A stretch of 64,000 bases of DNA, taken from NCBI GenBank assembly GCA_003214235.1, contig QCLW01000003.1, positions 1-64,000 on the forward strand, in the 5' to 3' direction. The position numbers and the translations under genes were made by a program. Positions 54,778-62,075 of the stretch are shown here, piece by piece (position 1 is the first letter of the stretch; the number at the start of each line of letters is the position of its first letter). The stretch comes from Prochlorococcus sp. AG-418-F16. Its GTDB lineage: Bacteria > Cyanobacteriota > Cyanobacteriia > PCC-6307 > Cyanobiaceae. The notes beneath the pieces are model-generated. The model was not told where the DNA came from. It ran no database searches and saw only the letters and a program-made list of their open reading frames with translations.

Positions 54778-57700
54778 ATGGAATCTTTCAGAACCTATCT
54801 AAATAGAGATGAAAAGCCATTAATAATTTTTGACGGGGGTACTGGAACATCTTTTCAGAACTTAAATCTTACTGCAGACGACTTTGGAGGAAATGAATTA
54901 GAGGGTTGTAATGAAAACCTTGTTTTATCCTCACCAAAGGTAGTTGAAAAGGTTCATAATTCATTCTTAGAATCAGGTTGTCATGTTATAGAAACTAATA
55001 CTTTTGGAGCATCATCAATAGTTCTTGATGAATATGATATTGCGGATAAGGCATATGAGATAAATAAAAATGCTGCATTAATAGCAAAAAAAGCTGCTGC
55101 CAAATATGCATCAGTTGAGAAGCCAAGGTTTGTTGCTGGTTCAATTGGACCAACCACTAAATTACCCACATTAGGACATATAGATTTTGATGAATTAAAG
55201 CAATCATATAAAGAACAAATATATGGTCTCACAGATGGAGGAGTTGATCTTCTTTTAATTGAAACTTGTCAAGATGTATTGCAAATAAAATCTGCCTTAT
55301 TAGCTACTAAAGAAGTCCTTGATAGTAAAAATATAGATATACCTATAATGGTATCTATAACAATGGAAACAACAGGTACTATGCTTGTTGGATCTGACAT
55401 TGCCTCTGCATTAACAATATTAGAGCCATTTAATATAGATGTCCTTGGACTAAATTGTGCAACTGGTCCAGAACAAATGAAGGAACATATTAAATATTTG
55501 TCTGAAAATTCTCCCTTCGCTATAAGCTGTATTCCTAATGCAGGACTTCCTGAAAATATTGGTGGTGTAGCTCACTACAGATTAAAGCCAATAGAATTAA
55601 AGATGCAGTTAATGAATTTTATATATGACTTTAATGTTCAATTAATAGGTGGATGTTGTGGGACAACACCTGAACATATTAAATATCTTTCTACAATAAT
55701 CGAAGAAATTATTGATAACGAAAGGCCTAACAAAAATGATAAGAATAATTTAAGTGGTTATATTCCTTCTGCATCATCAATATATAATTCTGTGCCATAC
55801 AAACAAGATAATTCTATCTTGATTGTAGGAGAAAGATTAAATGCAAGTGGATCTAAAAAGGTAAGGGAGTTGTTAAATAACGACGATTGGGATGGACTAG
55901 TTTCAATTGCCAAGCAACAACAAAGAGAAAATGCACACATTCTTGATGTAAATGTTGATTATGTGGGGAGAGACGGAGTGAAAGATATGAAAGAAATAAC
56001 TTCAAGACTAGTTACCAATATAAATTTGCCATTAATGATTGACTCTACAGAAGCTGTCAAAATGGAAAGTGGATTAAAGTCAGCTGGTGGTAAATGTATT
56101 ATAAATTCAACCAATTACGAAGACGGTATTGAAAGGTTTGATCAAGTTCTAAATTTAGCCTTGGGGTATGGTTCAGGTCTTGTTGTCGGAACTATTGATG
56201 AAGATGGAATGGCAAGGAATGCAGATAAAAAATATAACATTGTTAAACGAGCGATTAATAGAACCAGAGAATTTGGTTTGTCAGATTATGAGCTTTTTTT
56301 TGATCCATTAGCTCTGCCAATATCTACTGGGATAGAAGAAGATAGATTAAACGCTAAAGAAACAATTACTGCGATATCAAAAATTCGTAAAAATTTCCCA
56401 CAGATTCATATCATACTGGGGATATCAAACATTAGTTTTGGTCTTTCACCATTATCTAGAATTAATCTAAATTCAATATTTTTAGATGAATGCATTAAAG
56501 CAGGATTGGATTCTGCTATCATCGCACCAAATAAAATTTTGCCATTATCAAAAATTTCTGAAGAAACTAAAAAGCTTTGCTTAGATTTGATATATGACAA
56601 AAGAGAATTTGAAGATGATATTTGTATTTATGATCCTTTAGTAGAATTAACAAAGGCTTTTCAAGATTTATCTATTCAAGATTTCAAAAAAGCATCTTCA
56701 GAAAATAAAAAACTAACTCTGGAAGAAAGTCTAAAAAATCATATTATTGATGGAGAAAAAATAGGTTTAGAGGATCAATTGAATAAAGCGTTAAAAAAAT
56801 ATAAACCTCTTGAAATAATTAATACCTTTTTACTAGATGGGATGAAAGTTGTAGGAGATTTATTTGGCTCAGGTCAAATGCAATTGCCATTTGTACTTCA
56901 ATCGGCTGAAACAATGAAATTTGCTGTTTCAATTTTAGAGCCATATATGGAAATTGTAGATGAAAAAATATCAAAGGGGAAACTCTTAATTGCAACTGTC
57001 AAAGGAGATGTTCATGATATTGGAAAAAATTTGGTTGACATAATACTTACAAATAATGGTTATGAAGTAATAAATCTTGGAATAAAGCAAGATGTTTCAG
57101 CAATTATAGATGCACAAAAGAAGCACAATGCAGATTGCATCGCGATGAGCGGATTACTTGTTAAATCAACAGCTTTTATGAAAGATAATTTAGACGCTTT
57201 TAACAATGAAGAAATTAGTGTACCAGTGATATTAGGAGGTGCAGCTTTAACACCAAAATTTGTAAATGAGGACTGCAGCAAAATATATAAAGGGAAAATA
57301 TTATACGGAAAAGATGCTTTCACTGATTTAAAATTCATGAATGAATATATGGAAAATAAACAAAAGGGAAATTGGTCAAATACAGAGGGATTTATTAACA
57401 ATGAGGGTATAAATATTACTTTAGCCTCACCCAAAACTAATTCTGAAGAGGTTAATAAATCAATATCCATAAGCACCGAGACTTCCAAATTTAATTTAAA
57501 AGAAAATTTTATTAGATCTAAATTTATAAATGAAGAAGAACCAATTAACCCTCCTTTTTTGGGCACGAAAGTCTTATACGACGTTGATATAGATTTAAAT
57601 AAGTTAATTTTTTATTTAGATAAAAAAGCTCTATTTAGTGGGCAATGGCAAATAAAAAAAGGGAAAAACCAAAGTGTAGATGAATACAATAACTATTTGG

Positions 57701-58344
57701 ATTCATATGCAAAACCTTTGTTAGAAAAATGGTTAGAGACAATTGTAGAAAAAAAACTTATTTCACCCAAAGCAGTTTATGGATATTTCAGATGTGGTAG
57801 AAAAGATAATAGTATTTTTTTATTTGATGATAAATCATTAAATAAAATCTCTCAATTCTATTTTCCAAGACAAAAATCTGGGAATAATCTTTGCATAGCT
57901 GATTTCTATTGTGATTTAAAAAATGATAAACCAATAGATATATTTCCTATGCAGGCAGTAACAATGGGTGATATAGCTAGTGAATATTCTCAAAAATTAT
58001 TTAAAGAAGATAAATATAGTGATTATTTATTATTCCATGGACTTACGGTACAATTAGCAGAAGCTCTTGCTGAGTATGTCCATGCATTAATTCGTATTGA
58101 ATGTGGTTTTAGGACTGAAGAACCAGACAAAAATAGAGAAATACTGGCACAAAGATATAGAGGAGCTAGATATTCATTTGGATATCCTGCATGTCCAAAA
58201 GTTTCTGATTCAAACATACAATTATCATTGTTGGATGCAAAAAGAATTAACTTAACCATGGATGAATCTGAACAACTTCATCCGGAACAAAGTACTACTG
58301 CTATCATTTCACTACACTCAAAAGCTAAATATTTCAGCGCTTAA
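54778..58344 (+). CDS. metH: Cobalamin-dependent methionine synthase
   Basis: Transfers the methyl group of methyltetrahydrofolate to homocysteine through B12. The 1188-aa protein holds all four modules: homocysteine domain (about 1-320) with DGGTGTSFQNLNLT and zinc cysteines in LNCATGP and GGCCGTTPEH (near 291-300); pterin domain (about 345-620) with GERLNASGSKKVREL; cobalamin domain (about 640-880) with the cobalt-ligand motif DVHDIGKN near 743-750; and the activation domain with RYRGARYSFGYPACPK and MDESEQLHPEQSTT at the C-terminus. It is next to ilvE, and cobN lies just beyond, so B12 making and use are physically close. Confidence 0.97.
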   Translation: MESFRTYLNRDEKPLIIFDGGTGTSFQNLNLTADDFGGNELEGCNENLVLSSPKVVEKVHNSFLESGCHVIETNTFGASSIVLDEYDIADKAYEINKNAALIAKKAAAKYASVEKPRFVAGSIGPTTKLPTLGHIDFDELKQSYKEQIYGLTDGGVDLLLIETCQDVLQIKSALLATKEVLDSKNIDIPIMVSITMETTGTMLVGSDIASALTILEPFNIDVLGLNCATGPEQMKEHIKYLSENSPFAISCIPNAGLPENIGGVAHYRLKPIELKMQLMNFIYDFNVQLIGGCCGTTPEHIKYLSTIIEEIIDNERPNKNDKNNLSGYIPSASSIYNSVPYKQDNSILIVGERLNASGSKKVRELLNNDDWDGLVSIAKQQQRENAHILDVNVDYVGRDGVKDMKEITSRLVTNINLPLMIDSTEAVKMESGLKSAGGKCIINSTNYEDGIERFDQVLNLALGYGSGLVVGTIDEDGMARNADKKYNIVKRAINRTREFGLSDYELFFDPLALPISTGIEEDRLNAKETITAISKIRKNFPQIHIILGISNISFGLSPLSRINLNSIFLDECIKAGLDSAIIAPNKILPLSKISEETKKLCLDLIYDKREFEDDICIYDPLVELTKAFQDLSIQDFKKASSENKKLTLEESLKNHIIDGEKIGLEDQLNKALKKYKPLEIINTFLLDGMKVVGDLFGSGQMQLPFVLQSAETMKFAVSILEPYMEIVDEKISKGKLLIATVKGDVHDIGKNLVDIILTNNGYEVINLGIKQDVSAIIDAQKKHNADCIAMSGLLVKSTAFMKDNLDAFNNEEISVPVILGGAALTPKFVNEDCSKIYKGKILYGKDAFTDLKFMNEYMENKQKGNWSNTEGFINNEGINITLASPKTNSEEVNKSISISTETSKFNLKENFIRSKFINEEEPINPPFLGTKVLYDVDIDLNKLIFYLDKKALFSGQWQIKKGKNQSVDEYNNYLDSYAKPLLEKWLETIVEKKLISPKAVYGYFRCGRKDNSIFLFDDKSLNKISQFYFPRQKSGNNLCIADFYCDLKNDKPIDIFPMQAVTMGDIASEYSQKLFKEDKYSDYLLFHGLTVQLAEALAEYVHALIRIECGFRTEEPDKNREILAQRYRGARYSFGYPACPKVSDSNIQLSLLDAKRINLTMDESEQLHPEQSTTAIISLHSKAKYFSA

Positions 58345-58353
58345 CCTAAATCA

Positions 58354-58572
58354 TTAGTTGTTTTCTAGATATTCAATAATTTCTTCCTGAAGTTCTTCCA
58401 TTGTTTCATTATCACCCAGATCAAGTCCCTCACCAGCTGCGTCCTGTGTTAATTCAAGATAGTATGAAGCACCATCACTAGATAAAAATTCTAATGCGGA
58501 TGCTTCGTCACTATCTTTAAAAGCATCATAAAGAGCTTTAAATGCTATGTTTTCAGTAAAGTCCCAATCCAT
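58354..58572 (-). CDS. Small acidic protein, unknown function
   Basis: A 72-aa, strongly acidic and probably helical protein starting MDWDFTENIAFKALYDAFKD and ending in EELQEEIIEYLENN. There is no signal peptide, membrane segment or cysteine. The regular codon use and well-placed ATG argue for a real gene. I do not recognise the family. It converges with metH (9 bases between stops). Confidence 0.65.
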   Translation of the reverse strand: MDWDFTENIAFKALYDAFKDSDEASALEFLSSDGASYYLELTQDAAGEGLDLGDNETMEELQEEIIEYLENN

Positions 58573-58650
58573 AATGAAAAAAACCTTATTAGAATTATTA
58601 CCTCCTTACCCCCCATACTCGTCAACCTTTTTTTAAGAAATGTTGGCTTT

Positions 58651-58671
58651 TTATTATTATTATTATTATTA
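58651..58671. repeat. (TTA)7 trinucleotide repeat before the DUF2237 gene
   Basis: Seven perfect TTA units end 8 bases before the ATG at 58680, where a ribosome binding site would be expected. No Shine-Dalgarno sequence is visible. Unit number could vary between strains and change the leader length. Confidence 0.9.
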
Positions 58672-58679
58672 AAAAATCT

Positions 58680-59063
58680 ATGACTATAAATAATCAAGTG
58701 CAATTGAATGTATTAGGAGAGAAAATTGAAGTTTGTAGTTGTGAACCTATGACAGGTTGGTTTAGAAATGGATTTTGCAATTATGACAAAACAGATGGAG
58801 GAAATCATTCTATATGTTGTGTAATGGATGATAATTTTCTGAAATATAGTAAATCACAAGGTAATGATTTAATAACTCCCATGCCTAATTATTCCTTCCC
58901 AGGACTTAAGGACGGTGATCATTGGTGTATTTGTCTTGATAGGTGGAAACAAGCATTACAAGACGGACTTGCTCCTAAAGTAATATTAGAATCAACAAAT
59001 ATTGTAGTCTTAGAATCAGTACCTTTAGAAAAATTGAAAGAATATCAATTTAATAAAAAGTGA
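58680..59063 (+). CDS. DUF2237 protein
   Basis: A 127-aa soluble protein matching DUF2237: LNVLGEKIEVCSCEPMTGWF near residues 9-28, DGGNHSICCVMDDNFLKY near 39-56 and FPGLKDGDHWCICLDRWKQA near 73-92. Several cysteines are conserved in the family, so a redox or metal role is possible but unproven. It is preceded by the (TTA)7 repeat and followed after 48 bases by the Ap4A-phosphorylase-like gene on the same strand. Confidence 0.87.
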   Translation: MTINNQVQLNVLGEKIEVCSCEPMTGWFRNGFCNYDKTDGGNHSICCVMDDNFLKYSKSQGNDLITPMPNYSFPGLKDGDHWCICLDRWKQALQDGLAPKVILESTNIVVLESVPLEKLKEYQFNKK

Positions 59064-59111
59064 TTACAAATTTACTATTTTTTTTAGAATAAATATGATA
59101 ATTTCTTTTAA

Positions 59112-59942
59112 ATGAGTTTAGAGACATATTGGAAAAAAGCACTTCATCAAACTCAATTATCAATTAATGATGAATCTCTATATCCTCTAAAGACAAGAAT
59201 TATTACTAGCGATTTATATCAAAATAATGACTTCATAATTAGAAAGCTTGATACTTTAAATTTTGAAAAAAAAAGAATTTACGGTCCTAAGCAAAATCCA
59301 TTTTGTCCTTGGGAAAAGATACTAGAAATCGATAAAATTGATCATAATCATCAATTAATCTTAAATAAGTATCCTGTACAAAAAGGACATATTTTACTAA
59401 TAACAAATAATTGGAAACCTCAAAATGGATGGTTAGATATTAATGATTGGAAAGCTATCCAAAAAGTTAATAAAGATACTAGTGGATTATGGTTTTTCAA
59501 TAGTTCTCCAATTGCAGGAGCAAGTCAACCTCACAGGCATTTTCAACTTCTACGTAGAGCTAAAGATGAGATATCCTGCCCTAGAGAAAAGTGGTTTTTA
59601 GAAATGAAATTAGATAAAGATAAGGATAGTAAGCTTAAAAAAAATATTATTGTATCCAAATTTAATTTCTTAGAAAATTCAATATCTCTTTATGAATTGT
59701 ATTTAGAATTATGTATGAAATTAGGCCTTGGGGACCCTATTAGTGATTTAAAACCAAGATATCCTTACAATCTATTAATAACTAATAAATGGATTTCAAT
59801 TATAAAGAGGAGTAATGATCATATCCATGGATTCAGTATTAACGGTCTAGGATTCGCAGGATATTTACTAGTAACCGAAAAATCGGATATTAATTTTTTA
59901 AAAAAATTTGGTCCTGAAAAACTGCTAGAAAGTTTTGTTTGA
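59112..59942 (+). CDS. ATP adenylyltransferase / Ap4A phosphorylase family protein
   Basis: A 276-aa HIT-superfamily protein of the Apa1/Apa2 type, which phosphorolyses diadenosine tetraphosphate to ATP and ADP. The HIT motif is in GASQPHRHFQLLRR (about residues 135-148), preceded by LNKYPVQKGHILLITN and NSSPIAGAS. The N-terminal part has FCPWEKILEI, a pattern shared with the family. The exact substrate cannot be told from the sequence. It converges with a 59-aa gene. Confidence 0.87.
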   Translation: MSLETYWKKALHQTQLSINDESLYPLKTRIITSDLYQNNDFIIRKLDTLNFEKKRIYGPKQNPFCPWEKILEIDKIDHNHQLILNKYPVQKGHILLITNNWKPQNGWLDINDWKAIQKVNKDTSGLWFFNSSPIAGASQPHRHFQLLRRAKDEISCPREKWFLEMKLDKDKDSKLKKNIIVSKFNFLENSISLYELYLELCMKLGLGDPISDLKPRYPYNLLITNKWISIIKRSNDHIHGFSINGLGFAGYLLVTEKSDINFLKKFGPEKLLESFV

Positions 59943-59945
59943 ATC

Positions 59946-60125
59946 CTAGTTAACAATTTCAGGATCTTTATCTCTGCTTATTTGGGTTTCTAAAACATCT
60001 ATAGAAGCAGTTACAGAAGCAATTTTACGTTCAAGAGAATCTTTAATATAATTGAGCATTTCTAATTTCTTATGTTGATAAAAACTCTTTTTTTCTTTAG
60101 ATGACTTGAAATAACAATTAAACAT
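59946..60125 (-). CDS. Small helical protein, 59 aa
   Basis: An ATG-started minus-strand frame of 59 codons: MFNCYFKSSKEKKSFYQHKK, then a heptad-like helical stretch (LEMLNYIKDSLERKIASV, continuing to about residue 50) and a polar end. The coiled-coil pattern and its fit between neighbours (3 bases from the Ap4A gene stop) suggest a real gene. No signal peptide or membrane segment. Function unknown. Confidence 0.55.
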   Translation of the reverse strand: MFNCYFKSSKEKKSFYQHKKLEMLNYIKDSLERKIASVTASIDVLETQISRDKDPEIVN

Positions 60126-60201
60126 TTTTTTATTTTTATTATAAAAAGATACTTAATTGACTTGTGACATGAAAATAAGTTGGTTTTAATTTAAAAACAA
60201 T

Positions 60202-60277
60202 ATTCAATATGGACTTTCAATTTTTTTTGAATAAAATTAAATAAATTCCTTATTATTCAAGAAAAATATTATTGAAT
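60202..60277. promoter_or_regulatory. Two ATTCAA...TTGAAT inverted repeats upstream of the RHH-J gene
   Basis: ATTCAA at 60202-60207 pairs with TTGAAT at 60227-60232, and ATTCAA at 60255-60260 pairs with TTGAAT at 60272-60277. The last copy includes the TTG start codon. Because the gene encodes a predicted ribbon-helix-helix protein, these could be autoregulatory operators. AT-rich DNA makes such 6-bp repeats common, so the call is tentative. Confidence 0.25.
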
Positions 60278-61297
60278 ATTCCTGAAAATTCAAATACAAA
60301 AAGAATTTCAATTGATTTACCTGAAGAACTAATTTCCAGGTTTGATCAATTACGAAAAGAGTGGGGATTTAGAGCAAGAGGACCTGTAATTGAAAAGATA
60401 CTTAAAGAACTTCTTCAAGAAGATGATTTACTACCTAAGAATCAACAGCAAGAAATAGACTTTAATAAGAAAAAGAATAATAATGAAAATAAAAATATTG
60501 ATGAAAATACTGCATTGGTATTAATTAAATCAGACATTAAAAATGACATTAAAAAAGATGTTAATGAAATATCTTTAAATAAAAGAGTTTCAAATAACGA
60601 TCAATATAAAGAAAAAGCCAACTCAAACATAAGCCTTCCCAATTTTGTTGAAAAAAAAGTAAAGAATCTAAGAAGAAGTATTAATAGTGAAAAATTAAAG
60701 GATAATATTAATGATATTCAAATTAATACAATTAAAGAAACTGAATTAATAAAATGTCGAATAGCGATAATTAGTCATTGGAAAACCTTATATGGAACAG
60801 TTCCTAACGATCATGTAGTAGAAGCATCGATGGATTGGTTTGGAAAGGATATATGGCCAAATCTTGATGGTATAGAAAATCTACCCTTTACGTGGAGTGC
60901 AGCCAATAAATTTATGTCTGAATTATGCCCATTTTGGATAAAGAAAAATCCATCCCTTGAAGTTGTTTTATTAATGATTGGTGTTTTAGAAGACCCTTTT
61001 GCTACATCAGATTTAATTAATAGGATACCAACACTAATGAGGAGGTTTGTAAGTAGATTTAAGCGAAATAACAGATCAAATTCATTTGAAACTTTGGACT
61101 CAACAATGACGGTACATGGAGCACTTAAATTATTGAATTTATCAACATCCGCAGGATCAGCCCATACATTGCGAAAAATCAGGGAGGCCTATAAATCAAT
61201 AGCCTTAGAGACGCATCCAGATGCTGGAGGATCAACAGATCAAATGAGAAAATTAAATGAAGCTTATCAATTGCTAAAAAATCTATACAGGAATTAG
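60272..61297 (+). CDS. Ribbon-helix-helix plus J-domain protein
   Basis: A 341-aa protein of unusual layout. Residues about 9-50 (KRISIDLPEELISRFDQLRK, then GPVIEKILKELLQ) look like a ribbon-helix-helix DNA-binding domain. A lysine/asparagine-rich, probably disordered linker follows (about 55-150), then a helical middle domain (about 155-270, with VPNDHVVEASMDWFGKDIWP), and a C-terminal J-like domain (about 280-341, with HPDAGGSTDQMRKLNEAYQL), HPD intact. It may bring a DnaK chaperone to DNA-bound targets. The start is TTG at 60272. It is followed by a gene-poor stretch with repeat arrays. Confidence 0.78.
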   Translation: MNIPENSNTKRISIDLPEELISRFDQLRKEWGFRARGPVIEKILKELLQEDDLLPKNQQQEIDFNKKKNNNENKNIDENTALVLIKSDIKNDIKKDVNEISLNKRVSNNDQYKEKANSNISLPNFVEKKVKNLRRSINSEKLKDNINDIQINTIKETELIKCRIAIISHWKTLYGTVPNDHVVEASMDWFGKDIWPNLDGIENLPFTWSAANKFMSELCPFWIKKNPSLEVVLLMIGVLEDPFATSDLINRIPTLMRRFVSRFKRNNRSNSFETLDSTMTVHGALKLLNLSTSAGSAHTLRKIREAYKSIALETHPDAGGSTDQMRKLNEAYQLLKNLYRN

Positions 61298-61306
61298 TAT
61301 ACTCAT

Positions 61307-61354
61307 TCTTATTTAAGACTATCTATGAGTCTACTTAATAGTCTAATATAAGAT
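61307..61354 (+). repeat. 12-bp-unit array, copy A (4 units)
   Basis: Units: tcttatttaaga / ctatctatgagt / ctacttaatagt / ctaatataagat, followed by AACT. Units 2-4 begin CT; units 2 and 3 end AGT; unit 4 ends AGAT. The core has AGACT-N7-AGTCT-N7-AGTCT. It starts 9 bases after the RHH-J stop, in the same orientation. Confidence 0.75.
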
Positions 61355-61488
61355 AACTGCGAGAGAAAATTTATGATCTTCATCAATCATTTATTAGTAA
61401 AAATTAATGGGTGCAATTATTTTGAATAAATAGAAATTAAAATAAAATTTACTTTGCAATAACGTAAGAAATTTATTTGTATAACCTT

Positions 61489-61536
61489 TCTTATATAAGA
61501 CTCAATAATAGTCTATTATATAGTCTCATAATAGAT
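61489..61536 (+). repeat. 12-bp-unit array, copy B (4 units)
   Basis: Units: tcttatataaga / ctcaataatagt / ctattatatagt / ctcataatagat, followed by AAGT. The arrangement is the same as in copy A, including AGACT-N7-AGTCT-N7-AGTCT, and it starts exactly 182 bases after copy A starts. Confidence 0.78.
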
Positions 61537-61722
61537 AAGTTAGATATAATTATTTATCAATTTAAATAAATCATGCCTAGTTTGCGAAATTCTATAAAAA
61601 AATAAAAAAATGATTAATAAATCAATAAATTATGTCCTTTCAATGTCCAATAAATTATCAATACCTAAAAACTTATGCTATAACAAGCTTTTATTACTAT
61701 ATGAACTGCCTTAAAGACAGTA

Positions 61723-61971
61723 CTACTTGGATTGGAGTTTCTGAATAGCTGTTTGCTTGTCAATACTTGGAACATCACTTAAACCATTAGCATCGAACCA
61801 AGGAGCGCTAGCCCAATCAAAGCCCTCACCAAAAGTATTGTCTGGAGCGGTTATGTACCAATGACATGATGTGTCAGGAACGTCAACTGAACATTTTGAC
61901 CAATCGTCTGACCATTGGGGAACTTGTACCCAGAGCAATGAAGATAGTAAAAAAGAAAGTAAATTGATCAT
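61723..61971 (-). CDS. Small exported protein, unknown function
   Basis: An 82-aa product with a hydrophobic N-terminal signal or anchor (MINLLSFLLSSLLWVQVPQW, about residues 1-18), then a tryptophan-rich mature part (SDDWSKCSVDVPDTSCHWY with two cysteines that could form a disulfide, and EGFDWASAPWFDANGL). The pattern suggests a periplasmic or lumenal protein. I chose the ATG at 61971; a TTG lies 5 codons upstream. I do not recognise the family. It lies between repeat copies B and C and is transcribed away from pheT's 3' end. Confidence 0.6.
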   Translation of the reverse strand: MINLLSFLLSSLLWVQVPQWSDDWSKCSVDVPDTSCHWYITAPDNTFGEGFDWASAPWFDANGLSDVPSIDKQTAIQKLQSK

Positions 61972-62015
61972 GAATAAATCATACAATATTAAACGGATTT
62001 ATAGGATTATTGCTT

Positions 62016-62063
62016 ATCTTATATAAGAATTATAACTAGACTATATAGTAGTCTTATATGAGA
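62016..62063 (-). repeat. 12-bp-unit array, copy C (4 units)
   Basis: Read on the minus strand: tctcatataaga / ctactatatagt / ctagttataatt / cttatataagat, followed by AAGC. It has the same AGACT-N7-AGTCT core as copies A and B; the third AGTCT is ATTCT here. It lies 45 bases before the small exported gene and 12 bases after the pheT stop, pointing toward the small gene. Confidence 0.75.
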
Positions 62064-62075
62064 CGGTTAATAACG

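Larger units (their letters stand above)
61298..61722. other. Gene-poor stretch with two 12-bp-unit arrays
   Basis: These 425 bases contain no convincing gene. They hold two 48-bp elements (61307-61354 and 61489-61536), each made of four 12-bp units, and otherwise AT-rich sequence. A 34-codon frame at 61610-61714 has no supporting features. A small RNA cannot be excluded, but I see no promoter-terminator pair. Confidence 0.6.

Noticed and set aside
57060..57566. 168-aa minus-strand gene
   Set aside because: It is a frame shadow antisense to the cobalamin and linker region of metH.
61610..61714. 34-aa gene in the gene-poor stretch
   Set aside because: No ribosome binding site, no domain-like composition, and such short frames are frequent in AT-rich DNA.
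61307..62063. CRISPR array
   Set aside because: The 12-bp units are contiguous with no unique spacers, are degenerate, and no cas gene is present.
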